Below are positions 28,051 through 37,181 of a DNA stretch of 64,000 nt, one piece after another. Source of the stretch: Acinetobacter brisouioides. GTDB lineage: Bacteria; Pseudomonadota; Gammaproteobacteria; Pseudomonadales; Moraxellaceae. Positions within the stretch are counted from its first letter, which is position 1; each line of letters begins with the position of its first letter. The notes under the pieces were generated by a model that searched no databases, had not been told where the DNA came from, and saw only the letters and a program-made list of their open reading frames with translations. A program made the position numbers and the translations under genes. The stretch is from positions 186,001 to 250,000 of the forward strand of contig NZ_SJNX01000002.1 in the NCBI RefSeq assembly GCF_004331075.1, read 5' to 3'.

Positions 28051-29022
28051 ATGTCAACTGCCACATTATCCCAATATCTAAAACAACAACAGGGAAATCT
28101 TACACCAGAACTAGCTAGTGTCATTGAAACGATTGTTGAGAGCTGCAAAACGATTGATCAGGCATTACAAAAAGGTGCCATTGCGGGGATTTTAGGTAGT
28201 GCAGAACACGAAAATGTTCAAGGCGAAACGCAAAAGAAACTCGATGTAATTTCTAACCAGATTTTAATTGATGCTCTACAAGTTCATCCACACGTGGGTG
28301 GTTTAGCATCTGAAGAACTGGATACCTTTACTTCAGCACAGGAAAATGGTCAGTATCTCGTTTTGTTTGACCCTCTTGATGGCTCAAGCAATATTGACAT
28401 TAATATGTGTGTTGGCACAATTTTCTCTATTTTGCCTGCAAAAAATGCTGTGACCCAAGCTGAAGATTTTATGCAAGCTGGTGTTGACCAAGTTGCTGCT
28501 GGCTATGTGATGTATGGCCCATCAACCATGTTGGCACTGTCTGTAGGCGTAGGTACTGTTTTCTTTACTTATGATATTGATAGTCAAGAGTTTATCTTAA
28601 CAAAACAAGATATTAGCATTAACCCTACAACTCAGGAATTTGCAATTAATGCATCTAACCAGCGCCACTGGGAACAACCTGTACAACGTTATATTGGTGA
28701 ATTGCTTGAAGGTAAAACAGGTATTCGCGGTAAAGACTTTAACATGCGCTGGGTCGCTTGTATGGTAGGTGATGTTCACCGTATTTTATGTCGTAGCGGT
28801 ATTTTCATGTATCCGTATGACTTAAAAGACCCGAAAAAAGCAGGTCGTTTACGTTTAATGTATGAAGCAAACCCGATGAGCATGCTCGTTGAACAAGCTG
28901 GTGGTGTAGCAACGACTGGTCGTGTTCGTATTTTAGACATTCAACCAACTGAATTACACCAACGTGTACCTGTGATTTTGGGTAGTAAAGATGAAGTTGA
29001 ACTTGTTACCAGCTACCATTAA
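28051..29022 (+). CDS. fbp: Class I fructose-1,6-bisphosphatase
   Basis: This 323-residue cytosolic enzyme hydrolyses fructose-1,6-bisphosphate to fructose-6-phosphate in gluconeogenesis, which is essential in Acinetobacter because it does not normally grow by glycolysis. The metal-binding motif [14 protein letters not shown] and the C-terminal [11 protein letters not shown] are class I signatures. A longer frame opens at 27913, but its N-terminus is unlike the family; the ATG at 28051 has GGAG about 10 nt upstream and the [10 protein letters not shown] start. A perfect hairpin follows before the next gene. Confidence 0.95.
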   Translation: MSTATLSQYLKQQQGNLTPELASVIETIVESCKTIDQALQKGAIAGILGSAEHENVQGETQKKLDVISNQILIDALQVHPHVGGLASEELDTFTSAQENGQYLVLFDPLDGSSNIDINMCVGTIFSILPAKNAVTQAEDFMQAGVDQVAAGYVMYGPSTMLALSVGVGTVFFTYDIDSQEFILTKQDISINPTTQEFAINASNQRHWEQPVQRYIGELLEGKTGIRGKDFNMRWVACMVGDVHRILCRSGIFMYPYDLKDPKKAGRLRLMYEANPMSMLVEQAGGVATTGRVRILDIQPTELHQRVPVILGSKDEVELVTSYH

Positions 29023-29047
29023 TTGATTTATCTTTTCTTGTTTTAGA

Positions 29048-29077
29048 CTTAGATGTAAGCTAAGCCTTACATCTAAG
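29048..29077 (+). other. Perfect hairpin between fbp and the RNA methyltransferase
   Basis: A 12-bp perfect inverted repeat CTTAGATGTAAG/CTTACATCTAAG with a 6-nt loop lies 11 nt before the next ATG. It lacks a T-tract, and CGGTTATT follows. It is placed like the hairpin at 25126-25155 and may control termination, stability or ribosome access. Confidence 0.75.
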
Positions 29078-29088
29078 CGGTTATTACT

Positions 29089-29865
29089 ATGTCCATGACT
29101 TTTCTTGCTTCAAAAGACAACGCAAAAATTAAACATCTGCGTTCTTTGATTGAGCAAAACCAATATCGTAAAAAACATCTGCAAACCGTTCTTGAAGGCA
29201 CACACTTGTGTCTAGCTTGGTTGCAAGCAAATAAAAATCTTGTTTCTCTTTTTACCACCGAAGCAGCTTTAGAACATCCTGATCTAGAAAAAATCCAAGA
29301 ACAGTATCAAGGGCAGATTTTTATTATTAGTGAAAGCTTATATAAAGATCTCAGCACACTAGGAACTTCTTTAGCATGTCTTGCGATTATTGATATTCCA
29401 AAGCATGCACAAACTGTTGATTTAAAAGCAGACACCCTCATTCTTGATGACGTTCAAGATCCAGGAAATGTTGGCACTTTACTGCGTTCGGCGGCAGCAG
29501 CAAATGTCAAACAGATCATCTGCACCAAAGGCGTTGCTGCACTTTGGTCTCCTCGTGTTTTACGCGCAGGTATGGGTGCTCAATTCTCGCTATTATGTTT
29601 TGAAAATGCCGATCTCAGCTTATTATTACCTGATTTCAAAATTCCAGTTTATGTCACTAGTTCACATCGCTCTGAAAGCTTGTATGCTCAAAACCTCAGC
29701 ACACCTTGTGTATGGATTTTAGGAAATGAAGGACAAGGTGCTTCTGAATATGCTTTAGCTCATGCCAAAGCAGTCGCAATTCCTCAGCCAGGTGGACAAG
29801 AGTCTTTAAATGTCGCGATTGCAGGTTCTATCTGTTTATTTGAAATGGTACGCCAACGCCAATAA
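29089..29865 (+). CDS. TrmH/SpoU-family RNA 2'-O-methyltransferase
   Basis: This 258-residue SPOUT methyltransferase has an N-terminal RNA-binding domain (about 1-110) and a C-terminal knot domain with motif 1 DPGNVGTLLRSA, motif 2 WILGNEGQGAS and motif 3 ESLNVAIAGSICLFE. It should use SAM to methylate a ribose 2'-OH in rRNA or tRNA. It resembles TsnR- and RlmB-like proteins, but the target base cannot be read from sequence. An alternative start at 29095 removes two residues. No clear ribosome site precedes either start. Confidence 0.87.
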   Translation: MSMTFLASKDNAKIKHLRSLIEQNQYRKKHLQTVLEGTHLCLAWLQANKNLVSLFTTEAALEHPDLEKIQEQYQGQIFIISESLYKDLSTLGTSLACLAIIDIPKHAQTVDLKADTLILDDVQDPGNVGTLLRSAAAANVKQIICTKGVAALWSPRVLRAGMGAQFSLLCFENADLSLLLPDFKIPVYVTSSHRSESLYAQNLSTPCVWILGNEGQGASEYALAHAKAVAIPQPGGQESLNVAIAGSICLFEMVRQRQ

Positions 29866-30003
29866 ATCGTTTCATTTATTTTACTGTAAGCCCTTTTTTA
29901 CTCAAATTACTTTACACTGAAAAAATTTAGTAGAATTGTCAACCTTCCATGTTGTTTGAACGTTATTAGAGATAGATTGTTAAAACAACATGGTGGGTAT
30001 CCA

Positions 30004-30639
30004 ATGACAGGATTTTCCATCTCTATGGATCTAACACCAAAAGAGACCAAGTCTGAACTTAGTCAGTCAAAAACGACTGAACAACGTCTTAAATTTTTTA
30101 TGCAAGACGTGACTGGTCGTGCCTTGGTTATGATGGAAAATGCCACACAGGGGCAACAAGGTATTGCAATGGATCTGGTACAGGAAGCATTTATTTCCTT
30201 ACATAAATCTTATGCTGATAAAAAAATTGATGAATGGTATCCACTGTTCTACACTATTTTAAACAACAAATTACAAGATTGGCGCCGTAAAGAAGCACGA
30301 AGAGCTCAACCATTTTCACTGTTTAAGAAAGTCAGTCTCGATGATGATAGTGAAGAAATGCTTGAGATTGAAGATGATCAACAGCTCAACCCTTTTGATA
30401 CACTAGACCAAGCAGTGACCATTGAAGAAATTCAAGAGGCAATTCGCAAGCTACCTATACGCCAACAGCAAGCTTTCATGTTGCGCGCTTGGGAAGGCTT
30501 TGACACCCAAACCACTGCTCAAATTATGAATTGTAGCGAAGGCAGTGTAAAAACTCACTATCACCGCGCTATACAAGGTTTAAGAACAGCATTAGCACAC
30601 CTTAATCCACATATTGGAGGATCATCACATGAAGAATGA
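30004..30639 (+). CDS. ECF-like sigma-70 family RNA polymerase sigma factor
   Basis: This 211-residue protein (GTG/ATG alternatives exist upstream at 29956) has sigma region 2 at about 45-95 (MDLVQEAFISLHKSYADKKI and ILNNKLQDWRRKEARRAQPF) and region 4 at about 140-200 (IRKLPIRQQQAFMLRAWEGF, then CSEGSVKTHYHRAIQGLR, the helix-turn-helix). The start at 30004 follows a GGTGGG-type site 8 nt upstream. It overlaps the next gene by 11 nt, and the trio with a bitopic protein and a periplasmic protein resembles sigma/anti-sigma systems. Its regulon is unknown. Confidence 0.85.
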   Translation: MTGFSISMDLTPKETKSELSQSKTTEQRLKFFMQDVTGRALVMMENATQGQQGIAMDLVQEAFISLHKSYADKKIDEWYPLFYTILNNKLQDWRRKEARRAQPFSLFKKVSLDDDSEEMLEIEDDQQLNPFDTLDQAVTIEEIQEAIRKLPIRQQQAFMLRAWEGFDTQTTAQIMNCSEGSVKTHYHRAIQGLRTALAHLNPHIGGSSHEE

Positions 30640-30961
30640 TGATTTTGCAAAAAAAATTACGCAACGTCTTGACCACCTCGCAGAAACACATAAAGATAAA
30701 AATGTGTTGATGTATCAGGTCATTGAAAAAGTTCATGCAGAAAAAGCTCATCGCCACTCGATGTGGAAAATGACAGGCTTTGCACTTGCAGCGACTTTAA
30801 CGGGGTTCTTGGTATTACCTACTGCGTTCAATTTCTCTGAGAAAAGCCATCCTCAGCATGCAATTGTCAATAACAATGCCAATAAGCTTTCACCACAAAT
30901 GGTCGAAGATTTAGAAATGGTCATGGTATTTGGGGAGGATCATAATTCTCATGGCAGTTAA
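30629..30961 (+). CDS. Single-pass membrane protein, candidate anti-sigma factor (DUF3619-like)
   Basis: This 110-residue protein has a cytoplasmic N-terminus of about 45 residues rich in His, Lys and Glu, one membrane helix (WKMTGFALAATLTGFLVLPT), and a periplasmic tail. The tail contains LSPQMVEDLEMVMVF, a pattern I associate with DUF3619 proteins encoded next to sigma factors. The ATG at 30629 has GGAGG 8 nt upstream, and the gene overlaps the sigma gene by 11 nt, so the two are coupled. Position and topology suggest it sequesters the sigma factor; no zinc-finger motif is visible. The assignment is inferred. Confidence 0.68.
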   Translation: MKNDDFAKKITQRLDHLAETHKDKNVLMYQVIEKVHAEKAHRHSMWKMTGFALAATLTGFLVLPTAFNFSEKSHPQHAIVNNNANKLSPQMVEDLEMVMVFGEDHNSHGS

Positions 30962-31376
30962 GAAAGTGACTTTGGCTTTTTGTGCGCTTGCCTTCTTGCA
31001 AACCAGTTTTGCTGGATTTGAACGCTTTTGGCCATTTAACACCAAAAGCACGACAACTGCTCAAGTCGATGATAACTGGGATGAATTGACGGTAGAACAG
31101 CAAAAACAACTGATTCAGCGTTATCAAAATCTTAAAGAGATGCCGAATCAACAGAGTAACAGCATTCAACAGCGAATGGACTGGTTTACGCAGCTACCAG
31201 AACAAGAGCAACAACGTATGCGCGATGTCTGGCAACAAATGAGTACACAACAACGTCAAACCATGCGGCTGCGCATGCAAAAAGCCAAAACAGTACAAGA
31301 GCGTAATTCGATTCGTCAGGAATATATGCAAAAATTCCAACAGATCAATCATGCAGCCTCAATACCCTCAAGTTAA
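30951..31376 (+). CDS. Secreted Gln-rich helical protein (DUF3106-like)
   Basis: This 141-residue protein has a signal peptide (cleavage near TSFAG, about residue 20) and a mature part rich in Gln, Met and Arg, with repeated LTVEQQKQLIQRYQNL- and LPEQEQQRMRDVWQQM-type helices that recall LTxxQ proteins such as Spy/CpxP. The ATG at 30951 overlaps the preceding gene by 11 nt; a TTG at 30930 is an alternative closer to GGGAGG. I read it as DUF3106-like. It may act as a periplasmic sensor or chaperone for the sigma pair. It converges on hda with a 4-nt overlap. Confidence 0.68.
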   Translation: MAVKKVTLAFCALAFLQTSFAGFERFWPFNTKSTTTAQVDDNWDELTVEQQKQLIQRYQNLKEMPNQQSNSIQQRMDWFTQLPEQEQQRMRDVWQQMSTQQRQTMRLRMQKAKTVQERNSIRQEYMQKFQQINHAASIPSS

Positions 31377-32095
31377 TGAGAGAAAGATGTTTGCTGATAT
31401 TCATCAATCAGTGCATAAATTTGACGTAATGTTGCATTTGATAATTTGGTTTTTTCGCCTTTGAGTAATTTCTCTAAACGTTCAACCGCCTGCAATAATA
31501 AAGATGCCTGATGCGGTCCATTCAACAATAAATAATCAATGATTTGCTGGTCAAGGTGAACTCCCCGACGTCCTAGTACTGAAAGCACTAAAGCCTGTCG
31601 GTCAGCATACAAACTCCCATTTGGCAACTTAACACTCACAGCCTGAGTTAAACGCGACTGTAAATCAGGTAACTCTAGTTTGAGTTCTATAGGCGCATAA
31701 CGTGATGAAAACACCAACTGCCGACCTTCCTGATCACTATTATTAATCAGATGAAATACGGCTTTCTGCCAGTGTTTTACACCACTAATTGCCTCGATAT
31801 CATCTAAAGCAACCAAATCATATTGTTCTAATGAAGTAATTGCTTCAATTGGCGCATCGAGCAATTGCAATAATGAAACTTGTATTGCTGTTTTACCAAT
31901 TTCACAATAAGAATCACAAATTGCCGATAGGAGATGACTTTTTCCTGTCCCTGCACCGCCATAAACATAAAAACGGTTGACTAAACCTGCATGTAGCTGG
32001 CGAATTGCATCAATGACATGCCCCCAACTTGGCCCTGAAAAGTCGCTAATTCGAGCATCAAGTTGAGGTTCTATGTCGAGTTGTAATTGACGCAT
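31373..32095 (-). CDS. hda: DnaA inactivator Hda
   Basis: This 240-residue AAA+ protein stimulates hydrolysis of DnaA-bound ATP after replication begins, together with the DNA-loaded beta clamp. The N-terminal QLQLDIEP is the clamp-binding motif. Walker A is GGAGTGKSH (about residues 45-53), Walker B is LVALDDIEA, and the C-terminal arginine and sensor regions are present. The length is normal. It lies downstream of a perM-like gene on the same strand, a common gammaproteobacterial order beside purM. Its 3' end overlaps the DUF3106-like gene by 4 nt. Confidence 0.92.
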   Translation of the reverse strand: MRQLQLDIEPQLDARISDFSGPSWGHVIDAIRQLHAGLVNRFYVYGGAGTGKSHLLSAICDSYCEIGKTAIQVSLLQLLDAPIEAITSLEQYDLVALDDIEAISGVKHWQKAVFHLINNSDQEGRQLVFSSRYAPIELKLELPDLQSRLTQAVSVKLPNGSLYADRQALVLSVLGRRGVHLDQQIIDYLLLNGPHQASLLLQAVERLEKLLKGEKTKLSNATLRQIYALIDEYQQTSFSH

Positions 32096-32116
32096 AAATG
32101 CACATGTACCTAGAGT

Positions 32117-33310
32117 TTATTCTGAATCAATGTTACTTGATTTTTGGCTATCTTGCTGATTTTTTATTGTTATATCAACATTAATATTTTCAGCATCGAC
32201 ATGAAGGCTATTTCCATTTTTTCCATCAAGTATGACTTGTGTTGATTTTCCATACCACATGCTACCTTCATAAAACTCACGTGCATGTTTTAAGAGCACC
32301 ACAATGATTGCAGCAACAGGCAATGCAATCAACATACCTAAGATACCACCTAAATGAGCCCCAGCCAAAACAGCAAAAACCACAGCAACTGGCGACAAAC
32401 CGATTTTATCACCCAACAAAAATGGCTGTAGAATATACCCTTCTATCGCCTGCCCGATCATAAAAACAATACCCACAAGAAACAACTGCATCCAGTCAAT
32501 GCCGAACTGAAATAAAGTTGCGATCACCGCTGAAATAATCCCAACCGCAAACCCTAAATACGGAATAATACTGGCTAGACCCGCCACCATGCCAATGATT
32601 AAGCCCACTTCCAAACCAATGATTTGTAGACCAACAGCATAAACCAGGCCTAACAAGAACATAACCAAAATTTGCCCTTTGACAAATGCCCCCAATACCA
32701 TGTGACAATCACGTACAATCCGCATGGTATTTTTTTCATACGGACGTGGAATCAAGCGATGCATTTGCTTGAGCATACGCTCCCAATCCAATAAAAAGTA
32801 GAAAGTAATAATAGGCACCAAGACAACCGTACCGCCAATCTGAATAAAATTCAAACCTGATTGAGCAAGACGAAGTACCAAAGTCTGAATATTATCAATA
32901 CTATAATTGGTCTTGATATATTGCATGATCGCATTTGACATCTGATCGGTGTCGACACGCATAGGCTCAAGGTTAAAAGTACGCTCAGCCCACGGTAAAA
33001 AATGATGATTCACCCAATGTACTCCTGCTGGAATACTATCACGGGCATAAATCACCTGTTTCCAAACCAAAGGAACTACATACCAAAGTGCAAAAGTCAA
33101 GGCAACGCTCATCCCCAAAAATACCACACAGGTTGACAGCCAACGTGGTAATCTCAGTCGCGACAAGCTTGCGACCAATGGGCTAAATAGATAAGCAATA
33201 AAAAATGCCCCGACAAACGGAATGACGACGGGTTTAAGTAAATAAATCAGCCATAGGAATAGCGCAATAATTACCAAAACAAAGATACGACGTAAGGGAC
33301 GATCGATCAT
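32117..33310 (-). CDS. perM: AI-2E/PerM-family inner-membrane permease
   Basis: This 397-residue protein has about seven membrane helices, with a central domain of about 100 residues before LAGPIITFYFLLDWE-like sequence (IITFYFLLDWERML here) and the conserved PYLGFAVG region. The C-terminal 50 residues are hydrophilic. This family includes PerM and the sodium/lithium antiporters UPF0118, as well as the putative AI-2 exporter TqsA, so the transported substrate is unknown. hda follows 21 nt downstream, and purM diverges upstream, the conserved perM-hda/purM neighbourhood. Confidence 0.85.
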   Translation of the reverse strand: MIDRPLRRIFVLVIIALFLWLIYLLKPVVIPFVGAFFIAYLFSPLVASLSRLRLPRWLSTCVVFLGMSVALTFALWYVVPLVWKQVIYARDSIPAGVHWVNHHFLPWAERTFNLEPMRVDTDQMSNAIMQYIKTNYSIDNIQTLVLRLAQSGLNFIQIGGTVVLVPIITFYFLLDWERMLKQMHRLIPRPYEKNTMRIVRDCHMVLGAFVKGQILVMFLLGLVYAVGLQIIGLEVGLIIGMVAGLASIIPYLGFAVGIISAVIATLFQFGIDWMQLFLVGIVFMIGQAIEGYILQPFLLGDKIGLSPVAVVFAVLAGAHLGGILGMLIALPVAAIIVVLLKHAREFYEGSMWYGKSTQVILDGKNGNSLHVDAENINVDITIKNQQDSQKSSNIDSE

Positions 33311-33413
33311 GTATTTGCCTACTTCAATTTATAAGATTATTTATTAAGGATAATTTAATAAGCAAAGATAACATTTTCATGCATAAATAGCGTAAGAATT
33401 TCGTATATTAGGT

Positions 33414-33419
33414 TATAAT
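33414..33419 (+). promoter_or_regulatory. Candidate -10 element of purM
   Basis: TATAAT at 33414-33419 is a perfect -10 hexamer about 28 nt before the purM start. No good -35 is seen at 16-18 nt spacing, so activity may depend on other factors. The resulting leader would be about 20 nt and would contain the GGAG ribosome site. Confidence 0.45.
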
Positions 33420-33446
33420 CTGCGGCCAAAGCGGAGACTTCTTCAT

Positions 33447-34517
33447 ATGAGCAACTCGACTTCCAATTCAAATACTGGCTTAAGCTACAAAGATGCAGGC
33501 GTAGACATCGAAGCAGGTGATGCACTTGTCGATCGCATCAAATCTGTCGCAAAACGCACAACTCGCCCTGAAGTCATGGGCGGACTAGGCGGCTTTGGTG
33601 CATTATGTAAAATCCCAAAAGGCTATGAAGAGCCTGTTTTGGTTTCAGGCACCGATGGCGTAGGCACAAAATTACGCCTTGCCCTTAACTTAAATCGTCA
33701 TGACACTATTGGTCAAGACCTTGTTGCTATGTGCGTTAACGATCTTTTGGTTTGTGGCGCAGAACCACTTTTCTTCCTTGACTACTATGCAACTGGACAC
33801 TTGAATGTTGAAGTGGCTGCAAATGTCGTTACTGGTATTGGTAAAGGCTGTGAGCTTGCAGGCTGTGCATTGGTCGGCGGTGAGACTGCTGAAATGCCTG
33901 GCATGTATGAAGGTGAAGATTATGACCTAGCAGGTTTTGCTGTTGGCGTAGTTGAACAAAGCAAAATCATTGATGGTTCAAAAGTCAAAGCTGGTGATAT
34001 CTTAATCGGTGTTGCATCTTCTGGCGCACATTCAAACGGTTATTCATTACTCCGTAAAATTTTAGACGTTAAAAATGTTGATTTAACGCAAATCGTTGAT
34101 GGTCGCCCACTTGCCGATGCTGCAATGGAACCAACACGTATCTATGTAAAACCAGTGCTTGAACTTTGCAAACAAGTTGACGTTCACGCGATGGCACACA
34201 TTACAGGTGGCGGCTTACCAGGTAACCTTCCACGCGTATTGCCAAATGGTGCTCAAGCAGTCATTAACGAAAGCTCGTGGGAATGGTCAGAGTTGTTCCA
34301 GTTACTACAACGCGAGGGTAATGTTGAACGCTTTGAAATGTACCGTACATTTAACTGTGGCGTTGGCATGGTCATCGCTGTGGATGCAAGTGAAGCAGAT
34401 AAAACTATCGACATTTTAAATGCTCAAGGCGAGAAAGCATGGAACATTGGTCATATCCAAGAAAATGCTGAATCGGTTGAAGGCGCAGACGAAAAAATTC
34501 GTGTGTTATTTGCATAA
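33447..34517 (+). CDS. purM: Phosphoribosylformylglycinamidine cyclo-ligase
   Basis: This 356-residue enzyme closes the imidazole ring of AIR from FGAM with ATP. The N-terminus [16 protein letters not shown], the glycine-rich [10 protein letters not shown], the [11 protein letters not shown] loop and the [13 protein letters not shown] motif are all standard. The ribosome site CGGAG precedes the ATG. purN begins 10 nt after its stop, so purMN is an operon. The product AIR continues to PurK/PurE, which are not in this window. Confidence 0.97.
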   Translation: MSNSTSNSNTGLSYKDAGVDIEAGDALVDRIKSVAKRTTRPEVMGGLGGFGALCKIPKGYEEPVLVSGTDGVGTKLRLALNLNRHDTIGQDLVAMCVNDLLVCGAEPLFFLDYYATGHLNVEVAANVVTGIGKGCELAGCALVGGETAEMPGMYEGEDYDLAGFAVGVVEQSKIIDGSKVKAGDILIGVASSGAHSNGYSLLRKILDVKNVDLTQIVDGRPLADAAMEPTRIYVKPVLELCKQVDVHAMAHITGGGLPGNLPRVLPNGAQAVINESSWEWSELFQLLQREGNVERFEMYRTFNCGVGMVIAVDASEADKTIDILNAQGEKAWNIGHIQENAESVEGADEKIRVLFA

Positions 34518-34527
34518 AGAAAATCGC

Positions 34528-35160
34528 ATGATCAAGATTGCAGTACTGGTTTCGGGTAACGGAAGTAACTTACAAGCACTGATTGATGCCAATTTATCAG
34601 GCGAGATTGTGGGTGTTTTGTCAAATCGACCAGATGCCTACGCTTTGCAGCGTGCCCAGCAAGCAAATATTGCTACACAAGTAATTGAACACAAAAATTT
34701 CCCAAATCGTGAAGCTTTTGATGCTGCAATGCAGCAACAGCTTCAGGCTTGGGGTGTTGATTTGGTCATTCTTGCTGGCTTTATGCGCATTTTAACACCT
34801 AAATTTGTACAGGCTTGGGAAGGAAAGATGTTAAACATTCATCCTTCATTACTACCAGCCTACAAAGGTATGCACACCCATCAACGCGTACTCAATACTG
34901 GCGATCGCTGGCATGGTTGTACTGTGCACTTTGTCACAGATGAGTTAGATGCAGGTCAAGCGCTCGCACAAGGCGTGATCGCTGTTACTCAGCATGATGA
35001 TGCGGAACGTTTGGCTGAGCGTGTGCATGTTTTAGAGCATGTGGTTTACCCACAAGTGGTTGAATGGATCTGTTCTGGACAACTTCAATATATATCAGCT
35101 CAACAAGTTGAGTACCAAGGTACACCACTGTCAAGCCCGATACAATTTTGTAAGCTCTAA
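34528..35160 (+). CDS. purN: Phosphoribosylglycinamide formyltransferase
   Basis: This 210-residue enzyme transfers a formyl group from 10-formyl-THF to GAR. The start MIKIAVLVSGNGSNLQALID, the catalytic NIHPSLLPAY (Asn, His) and the LDAGQALAQG (Asp) motifs identify it. The 34420 upstream frame lies inside purM and is not used. It lies 10 nt after purM and ends at a bidirectional terminator. Confidence 0.96.
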   Translation: MIKIAVLVSGNGSNLQALIDANLSGEIVGVLSNRPDAYALQRAQQANIATQVIEHKNFPNREAFDAAMQQQLQAWGVDLVILAGFMRILTPKFVQAWEGKMLNIHPSLLPAYKGMHTHQRVLNTGDRWHGCTVHFVTDELDAGQALAQGVIAVTQHDDAERLAERVHVLEHVVYPQVVEWICSGQLQYISAQQVEYQGTPLSSPIQFCKL

Positions 35161-35168
35161 AAACAGAC

Positions 35169-35198
35169 AAAGCGCATCTTCATGATGCGCTTTTTTTT
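35169..35198. terminator. Bidirectional terminator between purN and the hydrolase
   Basis: A 10-bp stem AAAGCGCATC/GATGCGCTTT (35169-35178, 35184-35193) with a 5-nt loop is followed by a T-run. The stop of the convergent hydrolase gene lies in it. Confidence 0.88.
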
Positions 35199-35992
35199 AT
35201 CACTTGCTGAACTAGATGCGTAGTTTCTACAGGGTACTCCAATGGAAACATATGCCCACCCGTCATGACTGAAAAAGGAATACCCAAACGTTTTTGTGCC
35301 ATTTCGGTAAACTTACGCTCATAAAACGGACTTTTATCCCCTACAATCATACGTGTTGTGACTGGCGGTTTTTCAGGCCAGACTCTCCACCAATTTGAGG
35401 GGTTTGTGCGAAAAATTGCCAGTTCATCAACTTTAGGAATCGTGAGGGTAAAACCACCCGTCATGCTATCTTCAGTGAGAGCATAACGAAGATAATCAGA
35501 AAAACAGTCCGAATCAAAATTACGATAAAAGGGTTTTGGACGAAACAATTGTGCTGCCTGCTCACGAGAATCCCACTGATCGCGACGACGTTTCGACAGT
35601 CCTGCAGGGCTAAGCTGATCGACCATTTTGGGGTAAAACAACTTTGCCATATCAAAAGCAAAAGAAGCCGCCCCCATAATCAAAGGTGGATCAAGCATCA
35701 CCACTTGCTGAAAAAGTTCAGGACGTTTACGACTCGCCATATAGGTGAGTAAAGCACCTAAAGAATGCCCCAAACCGATGACTGTCTGCCCTTTTGCCTG
35801 CTGTACAATGCTGTCAATCACCTGATTCACTAAACTTTCCCAGTTATTATCTATAGGATAGCGTTTATCTGGCCCAAGTAGCGGTACAAAAATAACCTGA
35901 TAATTTTCAGATAATAAGTCAAAAAGTTTTCGATAAACCAATGATGGAACACCATTGGCATGCGCAAAATGAATAATCGGTTTGGTTGTCAT
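35180..35992 (-). CDS. Alpha/beta hydrolase
   Basis: This 270-residue cytosolic protein has the nucleophile elbow GLGHSLGALLTY (GHSLG, Ser about residue 78) and a C-terminal catalytic His in MTGGHMFPLEYP. The oxyanion region HANGVPSLVY lies near the start. This pattern matches small hydrolases of the esterase/epoxide-hydrolase type, and its substrate is unknown. It lies upstream of nothing in its own strand except a convergent purN, and the sppA-like gene follows on the same strand 25 nt beyond its start, so they are not necessarily linked. Confidence 0.83.
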   Translation of the reverse strand: MTTKPIIHFAHANGVPSLVYRKLFDLLSENYQVIFVPLLGPDKRYPIDNNWESLVNQVIDSIVQQAKGQTVIGLGHSLGALLTYMASRKRPELFQQVVMLDPPLIMGAASFAFDMAKLFYPKMVDQLSPAGLSKRRRDQWDSREQAAQLFRPKPFYRNFDSDCFSDYLRYALTEDSMTGGFTLTIPKVDELAIFRTNPSNWWRVWPEKPPVTTRMIVGDKSPFYERKFTEMAQKRLGIPFSVMTGGHMFPLEYPVETTHLVQQVIKKSAS

Positions 35993-36017
35993 AATATCCT
36001 GTCTATTTTTTTCACAT

Positions 36018-37052
36018 TTATTGCAAACTCACTTGTTTTTGACTTTGCAATTGTTGCGTTACAGTTTCGCTAAAACCTTGTCCAAATTCTGCCCCCATTT
36101 TGCCTAATACAGACTCTAGCGGGTTACGTTGAACAGTGTAATTGACAGTTTTATCAAGTTTTAGCTCTCTTTTTAAGCTTTCAATGCCACCTGTACGGTC
36201 AGCAATACCTATTTTTACAGCTTGTGTCCCACTCCAAAACAATCCAGAGAAAATGGCAGGATCATTGCTTTTTAGACGAGCGCCACGACCTTCTTTCACA
36301 GCATCAATAAAATGCTGATGCACATCATCGAGTACCGCTTGCACATGTGTACGCTGTGCTGGATTAATCGGCTTGGTCATACTCAGAATGTCCTTGTTCT
36401 CACCAGAGGTCATGGTACGATCTTCTACACCCAATTTTTGTGCCAACCCTGCTACACCATAGTTCGGCATAATGACCCCAATAGAGCCCACTAAGCTCGA
36501 TGGGTTTACCCAAATTTCATTGGCAGCTGACGCAATATAATATGCACCCGATGCACCCATATCACCAATGACTGCGTAGACTTTTTTGTCTGGATGCTGT
36601 TTTTCCAAGTAACGGATTTCCTGCCAGATCTCATCGGATTGAACAGGTGATCCGCCTGGCGAATTGATATTTAAAGCAACGGCCTTACTACCACTTGCAG
36701 CAAATGCCTGACGCAATGCTTTAATCGTATCTACACTATCAACTGACTTCGAACCGCCTGACTGTATCGTTCCGACAATATCAACGACAGCCAGATGGTT
36801 GCTACTTGAAGATGTACTCACACCATCACTACCTGCATTGTTACAAGTACGTAAAATGCCTAAGATCACAATAAATAAATATAAGAAGGTTAATGCTTTA
36901 AAAAAAATGCCCCAACGGCGTGCACGACGCTGCTCTGAAACAGAAGCCATCACCACTTTTTCAAGCAGTTGCCATTCTTGTCCAGAAGGAGCTTGAGGCT
37001 CGTTATGTTGATTTGTATTTTGATTGAATGGTTTTGGTGGCCAATCGGACAT
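36018..37052 (-). CDS. S49-family signal peptide peptidase (SppA/SohB-like)
   Basis: This 344-residue serine protease has an N-terminal cytoplasmic stretch, one membrane helix (about 46-68, ALTFLYLFIVILGIL) and a periplasmic S49 domain. The nucleophile Ser lies in GDMGASGAYYIASAAN and the catalytic Lys is probably in AQKLGVEDRTMTSGENKDI. SLVGSIGVIMPNYGV and NSPGGSPVQSDEIW are family signatures. It cleaves signal peptides or membrane-protein fragments. The hydrolase gene follows 25 nt downstream. Confidence 0.9.
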   Translation of the reverse strand: MSDWPPKPFNQNTNQHNEPQAPSGQEWQLLEKVVMASVSEQRRARRWGIFFKALTFLYLFIVILGILRTCNNAGSDGVSTSSSSNHLAVVDIVGTIQSGGSKSVDSVDTIKALRQAFAASGSKAVALNINSPGGSPVQSDEIWQEIRYLEKQHPDKKVYAVIGDMGASGAYYIASAANEIWVNPSSLVGSIGVIMPNYGVAGLAQKLGVEDRTMTSGENKDILSMTKPINPAQRTHVQAVLDDVHQHFIDAVKEGRGARLKSNDPAIFSGLFWSGTQAVKIGIADRTGGIESLKRELKLDKTVNYTVQRNPLESVLGKMGAEFGQGFSETVTQQLQSQKQVSLQ

Positions 37053-37181
37053 AAATCACATCCTAGCGATAAAAAATTGTCTCATTATATACACTGAAAG
37101 CCTAGTCGCTGTCTAAAAGAAAAGTTTTCACTTATAATATTTCGCTGAATGATGATAAATTGTGTGTACGAATCTTTTCTA

